Shown: positions 23,221 to 30,118 of the stretch, piece by piece
Layout: each line of letters opens with the position of its first letter
Numbering within the stretch: position 1 is the first letter of the stretch
IMG/VR virus record: IMGVR_UViG_3300042924_000569
Coordinates: 1-34,501 of that record
Strand: one strand, 5' to 3'
From: a virus
DNA: 34,501 nt
Translations under genes and position numbers: made by a program
The notes under the pieces: model-generated
Databases searched by the model: none
Told to the model about the DNA's origin: nothing
Seen by the model: only the letters and a program-made list of their open reading frames with translations

Positions 23221-24392
23221 TTATATTGACTATTGATTTTTTCTGCAAATTCAATGCTTAACTCAAAGTTGAACATCTTGTCTGCTATTCTATTTTTATC
23301 TGACCAGCTGTTAGTTTTAACTCCCACAGGATAGTAGTACCCACCTTGCTCATAGTAAACCTCAGGGCTAGTGATAAGATCTTTCATCCATAAATAGTCA
23401 GTCTGATTAATATAGTCACTCATTAATTTGAAAGAAACTGTCTCATTTGCTGAAAACGTATTATTGCCAGCATTAATCCTTTTGTATGAATCATACCTGC
23501 TCATTGCTCCACTATTGTACTGCCATCCTAATTGACTATAAGATTTTTTCTCGACAGATGATTCCTGCCTGTTCACTAATCTGAACACAAAGCTGTCATA
23601 TCCCCCTAGCTTATTAAGGAAATGCAATGTTACTGGTGTCCATCTAGGGTTGCATGTTAGCTTGATCTTAAACTCAGCAGACTGATTGCCACCATAATTA
23701 ACTTTAATACCATACTGATAAGTAGATGCAGTGATAAATGATTCACCTAGATAGGTATTGATTGCACCAGGTGATAAATCAAATAGTACAAATGCACTAC
23801 AAATCACTGATGATCCTGTGGATGCTGTGCCATCTGTACTGCCACCGTTTAAATATTTTTGTACTGTCAAAGTCAGGTTTGTAGTAGTGCCTGCTGTATT
23901 CATCCACCCTGCATAAAGTTTTTCACCCATTTGTACCTCAGCCACACTAATATCTCTGGGTGTTAGCCAGGTATTAATCTTAGGCTGATAGTAAGATGTA
24001 CTAAAATCCCTGAATGGTGGATTGACAAAGTTAAATGCTTTATAAGATCCTGATGCCAGGTTAGTGTATGTAGTGCCATCATATTCCTCACCAAATCTTA
24101 TACTGTAGCTTACATACAAATCATTCCCTGTGTATGAAAATGCAGTTTGTGTAGTATTAGGTTTGAAATATCCTGCAATATAGTCTCTGATGATTCCACC
24201 TGCATTGAATATTCCCTTTGTAGTCGTAGGATCAGGGAATAGTTTTATCCTTGATACTATGACATTGTCTATCAATACATCAAATACAAATTTGAATCCC
24301 ACCTGGGAGATATTATCTGATGTCACCACAAAGTAAAGGTCATCATGTGCGGATGGGTAGTTTTCAGGTGTGCTATTGATTGTAATTGCCAT
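23217..24392 (-). CDS. Tail structural protein
   Basis: A 391 aa protein made of beta-rich domains, with many aromatic residues (YNSGAMSRYDSYKRINAG, EVYYEQGGYYYPVGV) and a final helix (KMFNFELSIEFAEK). No signal peptide. It is coupled to both neighbours by stop-start overlaps, in a run of tail genes, so a distal tail or baseplate role is likely. The family is not one that I can name. Confidence 0.68.
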   Translation of the reverse strand: MAITINSTPENYPSAHDDLYFVVTSDNISQVGFKFVFDVLIDNVIVSRIKLFPDPTTTKGIFNAGGIIRDYIAGYFKPNTTQTAFSYTGNDLYVSYSIRFGEEYDGTTYTNLASGSYKAFNFVNPPFRDFSTSYYQPKINTWLTPRDISVAEVQMGEKLYAGWMNTAGTTTNLTLTVQKYLNGGSTDGTASTGSSVICSAFVLFDLSPGAINTYLGESFITASTYQYGIKVNYGGNQSAEFKIKLTCNPRWTPVTLHFLNKLGGYDSFVFRLVNRQESSVEKKSYSQLGWQYNSGAMSRYDSYKRINAGNNTFSANETVSFKLMSDYINQTDYLWMKDLITSPEVYYEQGGYYYPVGVKTNSWSDKNRIADKMFNFELSIEFAEKINSQYK

Positions 24393-25105
24393 TATTTTTT
24401 ATTGTTAGTTTCGTTAATTTGTTTATTTATTTGTCTTATATAGACTTTTATGTCCTGTCCTACTGTCTTACTGATTGCATCTACAAAGCCTTTGCCGAAG
24501 CTGAAATCTACAGCAGTGTCAAAGAATTTAGATTTTTTAATACCCTTTTTCTTTATTCCTATAGCCACAGCCATTGCTAGTGACTTAGCACTATCAGCAG
24601 CATTAATTTGTTTTAATATCCTTTTATTTTTCCTTTGTGTAGCAGTTAGCTTTTTTGTTTGATCCTCTCTCCTAGCTGCATTGCCTCGTTTCCTAAGCCA
24701 CAGCATGATGCTTTTCTGCATCTTAGCTGACACAATCAAATTCTTAAATGAATAGGGGCTATTCGGCTGTCCACTTTCTACACCTCTCACCCCTTTGTTC
24801 ACAAAATCGTAGTACTTAGATGCAGGATCAGTATTTTTATACCCTAAGTCAATTTCATATCCACCATCTCCCTCAATCAATTCACCGCTAGTGATGCCAT
24901 CCTCTAAATTTCCGCTACTTACTTTCCCCAGTCTTTGCAGTTCCTCTTTTACCTTTTGGATGAATGATACTGCCGATAGAATGATGATTTGCTTAGTAGA
25001 TGGCAATTGATTCAGATCAGCATAGCTATTCCTATCATTCCCTAGTTTATCAAGGAATCCATTGTTCACAATTTCATTCTGTAGATTCTTAGCTGACTTT
25101 GCCAT
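24392..25105 (-). CDS. Hypothetical virion protein (HK97 gp10-like possibility)
   Basis: A 237 aa basic protein. The segment IQKVKEELQRLGKVSSGNLEDGI followed by GYEIDLGYKNTDPASKYYDFVNKGV has the ordering of HK97 gp10-type tail-completion proteins (helix, 'S/T-G-N/R-L' turn, strand, then a Y..FV..G loop). The C-terminal part is very lysine-rich. It starts inside the end of the frameshift extension, so it is tightly coupled. The role is inferred from pattern and location. Confidence 0.6.
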   Translation of the reverse strand: MAKSAKNLQNEIVNNGFLDKLGNDRNSYADLNQLPSTKQIIILSAVSFIQKVKEELQRLGKVSSGNLEDGITSGELIEGDGGYEIDLGYKNTDPASKYYDFVNKGVRGVESGQPNSPYSFKNLIVSAKMQKSIMLWLRKRGNAARREDQTKKLTATQRKNKRILKQINAADSAKSLAMAVAIGIKKKGIKKSKFFDTAVDFSFGKGFVDAISKTVGQDIKVYIRQINKQINETNNKK

Positions 25106-25373
25106 ACGTTTTTCTTAATTGCTCTTTTTCATGCTCCCCTTTGGATTTCAAATATGCCAGGTCATTTAGGAATTCAATAGTTTTAAGGCTATATACTTGT
25201 TCAAGCCTGATGCTTTCATGTTCAGCGACCAGCCTGGCTTGATAAATCCAGCCGTAATTTCGCATAAATGGATGTACAGTTTCTCTGCCTGATACTTCGT
25301 CATGCCCCCCTTGATCATCTCCGCTATCAAATAGTCCTTTGAATTCCTTATCCAATTGCTGTATACTTGATAA
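25089..25373 (-). CDS. Frameshift extension of the tail assembly chaperone (GT-like)
   Basis: This reading frame is open from the T9 run at 25380-25372 to the stop at 25089 and has no ATG near its beginning. A -1 slip on T-TTT-TTT (25379-25373) would join the first 162 residues of the upstream protein to 94 residues from this frame, giving a 256 aa product. The extension includes HPFMRNYGWIYQARLVAEHE and a charged helix (LKSKGEHEKEQLRKTYG). In lambda and many siphophages, tail assembly chaperones are made as such a short/long pair next to the tape measure region. An independent TTG start at 25355 is less likely. Confidence 0.7.
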   Translation of the reverse strand, partial: LSSIQQLDKEFKGLFDSGDDQGGHDEVSGRETVHPFMRNYGWIYQARLVAEHESIRLEQVYSLKTIEFLNDLAYLKSKGEHEKEQLRKTYGKVS

Positions 25374-25858
25374 AAAAAAACAACCGATCCCAAAACATTC
25401 ACAATTGGTGCAGCTAGCATATCATCAGCATATTCAGAATGCTTTGATGCATCATACTTATCATCTACCCATCTGCCTATCCAGTTTCTTTTTTGTGGCA
25501 TCACCATACATGCAGCAAGTTTGTGTAGGTTTCCATTAGTATCATCTGAAAAGTATTTTGCTTCAATGTACCTGGCTGCTGGCATTTTCCTGATGTCATA
25601 GATACACCTGTATCTTTTGCCATTTACTTTGATGTACTTTGCAGGGCTAGGTTTGATTTCCTTATGTAAAAAGGTAATCTGCTCCAATAAAGGTTTTAGC
25701 TTATCAATAGGCAGACTGTCTATCTGATGCTCAGTTAAATCCATCACAATAGCTGCAGCTTTTACAGCCATGTCTAGTTCAGTCATGCCCTCAGTACCTT
25801 TTGTGAATAGATCAGTGATCTGCTGCCACTGAAATACGTTAATGTCTTTCCATGTCAT
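25166..25858 (-). CDS. Tail assembly chaperone (short, G-like form)
   Basis: A 230 aa protein with an N-terminal helical domain (DINVFQWQQITDLFTKG) and residues KAAAIVMDLTEHQIDSL reminiscent of phage tail chaperones, followed by the beta segment KYIKVNGKRYRCIYDI. The last part continues in frame after the slippery T run. It starts after an AAGGA sequence 3 nt before ATG, one of few clear Shine-Dalgarno sites here. Chaperones of this type bind the tape measure during tail assembly. It is the first gene of the tail operon, after a terminator. Confidence 0.72.
   Translation of the reverse strand: MTWKDINVFQWQQITDLFTKGTEGMTELDMAVKAAAIVMDLTEHQIDSLPIDKLKPLLEQITFLHKEIKPSPAKYIKVNGKRYRCIYDIRKMPAARYIEAKYFSDDTNGNLHKLAACMVMPQKRNWIGRWVDDKYDASKHSEYADDMLAAPIVNVLGSVVFFYQVYSNWIRNSKDYLIAEMIKGGMTKYQAEKLYIHLCEITAGFIKPGWSLNMKASGLNKYIALKLLNS
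25373..25379 (-). promoter_or_regulatory. Predicted -1 ribosomal frameshift site
   Basis: On the minus strand the heptamer T TTT TTT is in the phase X XXY YYZ relative to the chaperone frame (codons V160, F161, F162), within a nine-T run. The -1 frame is open for 94 codons after it. No downstream stem-loop was modelled. Confidence 0.68.
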
Positions 25859-25870
25859 ATCCTTAAATAG

Positions 25871-25897
25871 AAAAACCCAGCTGTTTAGACTGGGCTT
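25871..25897 (-). terminator. Terminator between the 53 aa gene and the tail operon
   Basis: On the minus strand AAGCCCAG pairs with CTGGGTTT (with one G-U), with a 9-nt loop, followed by U's. It shares AAGCCCAGTCTAA with the hairpin at 2096-2120. It lies 36 bp after the 53 aa gene and 13 bp before the chaperone start. Confidence 0.75.
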
Positions 25898-25933
25898 TCT
25901 CGATTATAAATTCTATCGGATGATTTTGTTTAT

Positions 25934-26095
25934 TTAAAATTCATATACAATAGATGCATCATATATGATATTATCTTGTTTTGTCTCATTTATCCCACCG
26001 CCAATAACAGGCTGTTCAAAAATTACTAATACTTTATTAGTAAAATTTAAGGTAGATACTGTAATAATCTCAATGTCAGATTTTGTATTTGTCAT
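25934..26095 (-). CDS. 53 aa hypothetical protein in an autonomous unit
   Basis: A small soluble protein (MTNTKSDIEIITVSTLNFTN; later VLVIFEQPVIGGGI and DNIIYDASIVYEF) with a strand-rich pattern; I do not recognise it. The gene has its own promoter (26117-26147, with the operator palindrome) and its own terminator (25871-25897), and sits between terminase and tail genes. I chose ATG at 26095, because a TTG start at 26119 would lie within the -7 box. Expression control shared with early genes suggests an accessory, host-directed or regulatory product. Confidence 0.68.
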   Translation of the reverse strand: MTNTKSDIEIITVSTLNFTNKVLVIFEQPVIGGGINETKQDNIIYDASIVYEF

Positions 26096-26116
26096 AGTTT
26101 TTGTGTTTTGATAGAT

Positions 26117-26147
26117 CAAAGATAGTAAAACATATTATACTACCAAA
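26117..26147 (-). promoter_or_regulatory. Consensus promoter with embedded operator, copy 4
   Basis: On the minus strand TTTG (26147-26144), 19 nt, TATCTTTG (26124-26117) match the Bacteroidota promoter TTTG/TANNTTTG perfectly. The palindrome GATAGTA-N10-TACTACC occupies 26121-26144, between and overlapping both boxes. It drives the 53 aa gene and is the best single promoter in the window. Confidence 0.85.
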
Positions 26148-26165
26148 ACTTTTTTAAACTTTTTT

Positions 26166-27335
26166 TTAGGCAAAGCTGTACCTGCCTGTGCCTCTCTTTG
26201 TATTATGATTATTCCAGGCTAATGCCAATGCCATCACACAGTCATCATGGAATCCACTAGGGGCAGAATATTTTACACCTGTAGCACTGAACTCATATTC
26301 AAATATGTTCAGTTCGGCTGTGATTGCCCCATCAGGGAATGCTATTTTACGCTGTTGGATGGCTGTCTGCAATCCTGTCATCAATTGCTGTTTAGATGTA
26401 CTGCTAAACTTAAAGCCTGTCACATCTAGCCCTGCTGCCTGCAGATCCTCAAAGATAGGATCTCCCACACCTGTGCTATCCATCAGGATAGGTAGCCTGG
26501 GTAGGTTTATGATCCTTTGCTTAGTAGATCTCCAATCTTCCTGGAATCTATCAAAGTGACATACTGTGCCATTGTTATCTAGGCCTATGATCACTGTGTA
26601 GTCATAAGACTTTGCAAGGTCAATGCCATAGCATACTGCTGGCTGTGTACTCATTGGATAGGTACATTGCTGTATGTACATAGCACCGAATGGATTGGCC
26701 ACATTCTCATTGAACTCAGCCATGTATTCCTGACTAAATGCTAACTCAGGCAGATCACCCCTAGCCTCATCTATCTCACTAGGATCAATGTAAGGATTGT
26801 CATAGGTAGACATCTGCCAGCTAGTCCATCCTGGATCACCTGACTTACCCCTATTCCATATCTTATGAAAGTCATTTTTGCCTTTGGGTGTGCTTAAAAA
26901 GAATGCATCCCCTTTAAAGTCTGTCAGTGTAGGCCTGATAGATTCAGTCCATCTATTCCATAGGTTTTTGACAAAGGCTGCCTCATCTATGATGTTTCTG
27001 TGATATTTTCTAGATCTACCTGCCAATTCATTCTCTAAACTCCAAAACTCTATTTTGCCACCTGTGATCAGTTCAATGAATTGATGATCATTTTTCCTAG
27101 CTATGACAGGCTCTAATGCATGTAGGCACTCGTTAAATGTGCCATCTAGTAATTTGTATGTAGGTGTAAAGTAGCCAGCCAGTTTTCCATCCAATGCAAT
27201 CTCAGATAATAGATTGATAGCCAGTGCAGATTTGCCCCATCTACGACCACACGATAGCACAGAAAACCTTTTATGGCCATCTACTACTTTCTGCTGATTG
27301 ACATGCAATTCATTAAGATGTACTGTTTTATCCAT
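26166..27335 (-). CDS. terL: Terminase large subunit
   Basis: A 389 aa DNA-packaging motor. The ATPase part has Walker A CGRRWGKS at residues 29-36, Walker B and catalytic Glu in NIIDEAAFV near 115, and the coupling motif STPKGK near 150. The nuclease part has the acidic residues GIDLAKSYD near 216, LMDSTGVGD near 285 and GFHDDCVMAL near 365. It cuts concatemers and pumps DNA into the prohead. The length is on the short side but all motifs are present. Its start overlaps the end of a 51 aa gene by one base. Confidence 0.95.
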   Translation of the reverse strand: MDKTVHLNELHVNQQKVVDGHKRFSVLSCGRRWGKSALAINLLSEIALDGKLAGYFTPTYKLLDGTFNECLHALEPVIARKNDHQFIELITGGKIEFWSLENELAGRSRKYHRNIIDEAAFVKNLWNRWTESIRPTLTDFKGDAFFLSTPKGKNDFHKIWNRGKSGDPGWTSWQMSTYDNPYIDPSEIDEARGDLPELAFSQEYMAEFNENVANPFGAMYIQQCTYPMSTQPAVCYGIDLAKSYDYTVIIGLDNNGTVCHFDRFQEDWRSTKQRIINLPRLPILMDSTGVGDPIFEDLQAAGLDVTGFKFSSTSKQQLMTGLQTAIQQRKIAFPDGAITAELNIFEYEFSATGVKYSAPSGFHDDCVMALALAWNNHNTKRGTGRYSFA

Positions 27336-27490
27336 TAGTCCTTTATATCATTTAGCAAATCACACATCTTATCAAATGCCTCAATATCTGTCAATGCATA
27401 TACACATAGCAATACATCTTTATTTAAAATTGAACATCTAAAATGTCCATCAATGCCTACATCTATTTTGCATGTTTTAAAGTCAGGCAT
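27335..27490 (-). CDS. 51 aa hypothetical protein between terminase genes
   Basis: An ORF of 51 codons from ATG 27490 to TAA 27335. The peptide (MPDFKTCKIDVGIDGHF, later DIEAFDKMCDLLNDIKD) contains three Cys and an acidic helical end. It starts two bases after the small terminase stop and overlaps the large terminase start by TAATG, which strongly suggests translation. It may help terminase assembly, or may be a coupling ORF. No family recognised. Confidence 0.65.
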   Translation of the reverse strand: MPDFKTCKIDVGIDGHFRCSILNKDVLLCVYALTDIEAFDKMCDLLNDIKD

Positions 27491-27492
27491 AT

Positions 27493-27987
27493 CTAGTCTT
27501 TGGGTGTTTCTTTCTTTTCGTACTTAACCTTGATAGTCACCTCTTTATTCCCATCCTCTTGTATCTTTTCCACCAGGTTATTTAAACGCTGTGTGATGCT
27601 CGGATTGTAGATCCCTGCCATGCCACCTGCCACCTGATCCTGCCTGATTTGCTCCCTTATAATAGAGCAGATAGGGGAAAAATCGCTGTAAGATTCGTTT
27701 TTATTATTGAAATAATCTTTTACCCAGCCTGCTATCCCTTGCTCAAAACACCACACTGTAAATCCCTCTAATGTTAGTGGCTTTTCTTTTTCTCTGTATA
27801 CCTCTTTTCCTACACCGCCTACCCAGTCTTTTACTATAAATGGGTTTGACTTAGTATCCTTTTTATACTGTTGGAATAGATTCCACATGATCTCAGGTGT
27901 TTCTATATTCTTAGGTCTGCCTACCGGCTTTTTCTCTGCTGCCTTTTTGGGTGCAGCCTTTTTCTTAGTTACTGCTGCCTTTGCCAT
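27493..27987 (-). CDS. terS: Terminase small subunit
   Basis: A 164 aa protein. The N-terminal 25 residues are Lys/Ala-rich and unstructured. Then PEIMWNLFQQYKKDTKSNPF and LTLEGFTVWCFEQGIAGWVKDY match the DNA-binding start of Bacteroidota phage DNA-packaging proteins. The middle SPICSIIREQIRQDQVAGGMAG and RLNNLVEKIQ would form the oligomerisation helices. It recognises phage DNA and delivers it to TerL. Gene order next to TerL agrees. Confidence 0.8.
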   Translation of the reverse strand: MAKAAVTKKKAAPKKAAEKKPVGRPKNIETPEIMWNLFQQYKKDTKSNPFIVKDWVGGVGKEVYREKEKPLTLEGFTVWCFEQGIAGWVKDYFNNKNESYSDFSPICSIIREQIRQDQVAGGMAGIYNPSITQRLNNLVEKIQEDGNKEVTIKVKYEKKETPKD

Positions 27988-28231
27988 ATATTTGTGTTTT
28001 ATATACTATGTCTTGAAATTGTTTAAATGATAGACTGCTGACAAAGCTATCCTCACCGCTGACTATCTCTGTAAATTGTCTACCTTGTTTTTCGTACCTG
28101 CATGCAAAGTCTATGGTAAAAAACATAAAGTCTACCTCAGTCAATTGTCTATAGTCACAGTCTATGTCTAGATCAGCCAATACAATTGTTTCCTCATTAT
28201 GACAAAGTATAGGTATTACTATGGGAATCAT
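27965..28231 (-). CDS. Hypothetical protein, paralogue of the gene at 29763-29999
   Basis: An 88 aa protein that I do not recognise, but it is clearly related to the protein encoded at 29763-29999: both begin with a hydrophobic strand and P-I-x-C-H-N-E-x-T, and share later EI-x2-G-x3-F-x3-L spacing. The acidic, aromatic middle suggests a small beta-rich fold. The conserved Cys and His could bind a metal. It overlaps the glycosyltransferase gene by ATGA and the terminase small subunit gene by 23 bp. Confidence 0.7.
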   Translation of the reverse strand: MIPIVIPILCHNEETIVLADLDIDCDYRQLTEVDFMFFTIDFACRYEKQGRQFTEIVSGEDSFVSSLSFKQFQDIVYKTQIYGKGSSN

Positions 28232-28854
28232 CTTTGCAATCTTTTGTAATTGTTTGTTGAATCGTACCAGGCTGTCAGTTTATTCCATACATCCTGTGCT
28301 TTATTTAGCCCCTCATCTTTCATTTTCCTGTAGTCAGTTTCCTGGCCTACATCATGGCCTATGTGATTGCTAGTGATAGATGGAATGTAATAATTGACAA
28401 AGCCTGATTTGTTAAGTCTGTATGCATAGTCAGAATCTTGCATTCCATACGGATCAAATTCCTCTGAAAAGTAGCCTATATTTTTAAAGGCTGTAGCTGG
28501 GATCATGACATTGCCGAATGCTGTAAATGTTTTATTTACTAGCACCCCATTGATATTTTCAGGTGATCCTGCACCCTCTACACAGTGGATTCCGCACATT
28601 CCTGTATTTGGGATAGATGATACATAGCCTACCATAGTTTTTAGCCAATTGTCAGGCATCAGGATGTCATTGGCACATGTTACCACAGCGTCATAGTTCC
28701 AGGCCTTATCTAGCCCCTCATTGATTGCAGCAGCTATTCCTTTCCTATTGATAGTGAACAGATCAAATGGGTAGCCACCATTGTGCAAACTTTCCAGTGT
28801 CCTGGATGTGTAATCATGCCTATGATAATCTAAAAATATGACTGCTACTTTCAT
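28228..28854 (-). CDS. Glycosyltransferase, GT-A (family 2-like)
   Basis: A 208 aa protein. The opening KVAVIFLDYHRHDYTSRTLE, the segment GIAAAINEGLDKAWNYDAVV and the acidic stretch CANDILMPDNW (in place of DxD) are typical of a GT-A nucleotide-sugar fold. A later FDPYGMQDSDYAYRL is like the acceptor/catalytic region of family 2 enzymes. It probably transfers a sugar to a phage or host glycan, or to modified DNA. The start is ATG at 28854, inside the ATGA overlap with the acyltransferase gene. A longer in-frame ORF would begin inside that gene. Confidence 0.82.
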   Translation of the reverse strand: MKVAVIFLDYHRHDYTSRTLESLHNGGYPFDLFTINRKGIAAAINEGLDKAWNYDAVVTCANDILMPDNWLKTMVGYVSSIPNTGMCGIHCVEGAGSPENINGVLVNKTFTAFGNVMIPATAFKNIGYFSEEFDPYGMQDSDYAYRLNKSGFVNYYIPSITSNHIGHDVGQETDYRKMKDEGLNKAQDVWNKLTAWYDSTNNYKRLQR

Positions 28855-29330
28855 CTTTTGTTTTCTCCTATATATTTTGCAGGCACACCTACATATTTTG
28901 AATTGGGTTTCATTTCGGTTTTCTTTCCTATGAATGCTGATGCACCTATCATGCATCCTGGTGGCACAGTAAGTTTTTGATGGATTACTGCATTCAGTCC
29001 TATGTTAGTACCTTTGCCTATAATGGAATGACCGCCCACTTTTGCCCCACAGCTTAATGTCACCCCATCCTCAAGTTTAGCATCATGCCCTACATGGCTG
29101 TGTTTCATTAGATAGCAATTCTCACCTATTTCAGTAGGCTTTTCTGCCCCTGCATCTACTGTCACTAGGCCAGTAAGTCTAGCCCCATTGTGGATGATTA
29201 CACCCTTATCCTGATCCTCTTTGCCTTTCCACTCAGGTGCAGATCCTATGATGCAGTATGCTCCTATGTAGACATTCTCACCTATTTGTACGTTTTCGCC
29301 TATGATTGCTGTAGGATGTATGTATGTCAT
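28851..29330 (-). CDS. Hexapeptide-repeat (left-handed beta-helix) acyltransferase
   Basis: A 159 aa protein built from hexapeptide repeats (IGENVQIGENVYIGAYCIIG; later GVTLSCGAKVGGHSIIGKG), with the HSHVGHDAKLEDG loop carrying His residues, as in LpxA/LpxD-type UDP-sugar acyltransferases. The trimeric beta helix would transfer an acyl or acetyl group to a sugar. The substrate is unknown. It is coupled to a GT-A glycosyltransferase, suggesting a shared glycan. It shares one base with the gene upstream. Confidence 0.85.
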   Translation of the reverse strand: MTYIHPTAIIGENVQIGENVYIGAYCIIGSAPEWKGKEDQDKGVIIHNGARLTGLVTVDAGAEKPTEIGENCYLMKHSHVGHDAKLEDGVTLSCGAKVGGHSIIGKGTNIGLNAVIHQKLTVPPGCMIGASAFIGKKTEMKPNSKYVGVPAKYIGENKR

Positions 29331-29680
29331 TAGTCAAGTTTACTTTTAAAGTGATCACATATTTTTTCCATCTTAGCCTGGTAGTAAGTAGCAAAATCTT
29401 TATATCCATCAGGTTTTTGCTGATAGTTCACATACAGGATTGCCCTCAGCCTTTGGCTAGGTGTCTTTTCAGTTTCCAGGTCAGTTTTTAGATTTTCAAT
29501 GGCATCCACCTCATCAGCCTGAAATGATTCCTCTTTGATGGCTGTGTAGCAAAATTTTTGATTCAATTGAAAAATTTCTGCTGCCTGGGCAGGTGTCAAT
29601 TCCTGTGTGCCTATGGTGATCTTAACTGTCTTATCCTTTCGGCTTGCTATGCTTTCAATTTGTGCAGGTAGTAGTATCAT
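29330..29680 (-). CDS. Hypothetical helical protein, 116 aa
   Basis: An acidic, helix-rich protein (LTPAQAAEIFQLNQKFCYTA, then SQRLRAILYVNYQQKPDGY, then FATYYQAKMEKICDHFKSKL). I believe similar proteins occur in Bacteroidota phages but cannot assign a role. No signal peptide or membrane span. TAATG links it to the acyltransferase gene. Confidence 0.68.
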   Translation of the reverse strand: MILLPAQIESIASRKDKTVKITIGTQELTPAQAAEIFQLNQKFCYTAIKEESFQADEVDAIENLKTDLETEKTPSQRLRAILYVNYQQKPDGYKDFATYYQAKMEKICDHFKSKLD

Positions 29681-29683
29681 TGC

Positions 29684-29758
29684 CTAAAATTTACCTATTG
29701 ATTGATGATTCTGACTTTTGATGTACAGTCTGCAAAACTCTTTAAGCCATTTTTTCAT
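29684..29758 (-). CDS. 24 aa basic mini-ORF
   Basis: ATG 29758 to TAG 29684, filling the 82-bp gap between two genes. The peptide is MKKWLKEFCRLYIKSQNHQS plus four residues, amphipathic and basic. Spacing (4 bp to each neighbour) fits this compact operon, but an ORF this short could arise by chance. Confidence 0.35.
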   Translation of the reverse strand: MKKWLKEFCRLYIKSQNHQSIGKF

Positions 29759-29762
29759 ATTG

Positions 29763-29999
29763 TTATTCTGTTTCAATTTGTAGTTTTAATTCGCTATAGT
29801 TCAATGGTGTGATGAATCTATTGTCACCTACATAAATCTCTGCATAGTCTTTCCCACTTATAGAAAATGGGCTGATAGCATGGATATGATAAAAGGTACA
29901 AAATTTAATGTCAAATAGTTCAAAGTCTATCTCTTTGCCATTAGTTCTCAATGCATTAGTCTTTTCATTGTGGCAAAATATAGGTAATTCTAAGATCAT
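29763..29999 (-). CDS. Hypothetical protein, paralogue of the gene at 27965-28231
   Basis: A 78 aa protein sharing the P-I-x-C-H-N-E-x-T opening and the EI-x2-G-x3-F-x3-L pattern with the protein at 27965-28231. The middle (FELFDIKFCTFYHIHAISPF) is rich in aromatic residues and His. It begins within the ATGA stop-start overlap of the preceding 40 aa gene. Function unknown; duplication suggests selection, perhaps interaction with host proteins. Confidence 0.7.
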   Translation of the reverse strand: MILELPIFCHNEKTNALRTNGKEIDFELFDIKFCTFYHIHAISPFSISGKDYAEIYVGDNRFITPLNYSELKLQIETE

Positions 30000-30118
30000 C
30001 TGCCTTGTCCTCTGTAGGCTTTTGGCCTGGGTGAATGTTTATTGTAACTCTTTTTAGCATGTCCTGCTTTCCTTTTGCCAAAACTTACCTTGATGCTGTT
30101 GCTGCTACCTTTTGCCAT
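29996..30118 (-). CDS. 40 aa basic peptide
   Basis: ATG 30118 to TGA 29996. The peptide is very basic (KGSSNSIKVSFGKRKAGHAK; later PRPKAYRGQGR). Short proteins with this FGKRK...YRGQGR pattern seem to be common in Bacteroidota phages. The basic, disordered composition suggests nucleic-acid or virion binding. It overlaps the HNH gene by 14 bp and the following gene by ATGA, good evidence of translation. Confidence 0.68.
   Translation of the reverse strand: MAKGSSNSIKVSFGKRKAGHAKKSYNKHSPRPKAYRGQGR

Noticed and set aside
25089-25355. Independent 88 aa gene starting with TTG at 25355
   Set aside because: The start is a rare codon deep inside another gene, and the frame is continuously open back to a correctly phased slippery T run, so frameshift expression explains it better.
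28855-28956. N-terminal extension of the GT-A glycosyltransferase
   Set aside because: The extension lies wholly inside the acyltransferase gene, is Cys/Arg-rich without family resemblance, and the ATGA overlap start at 28854 gives a normal GT-A N-terminus.
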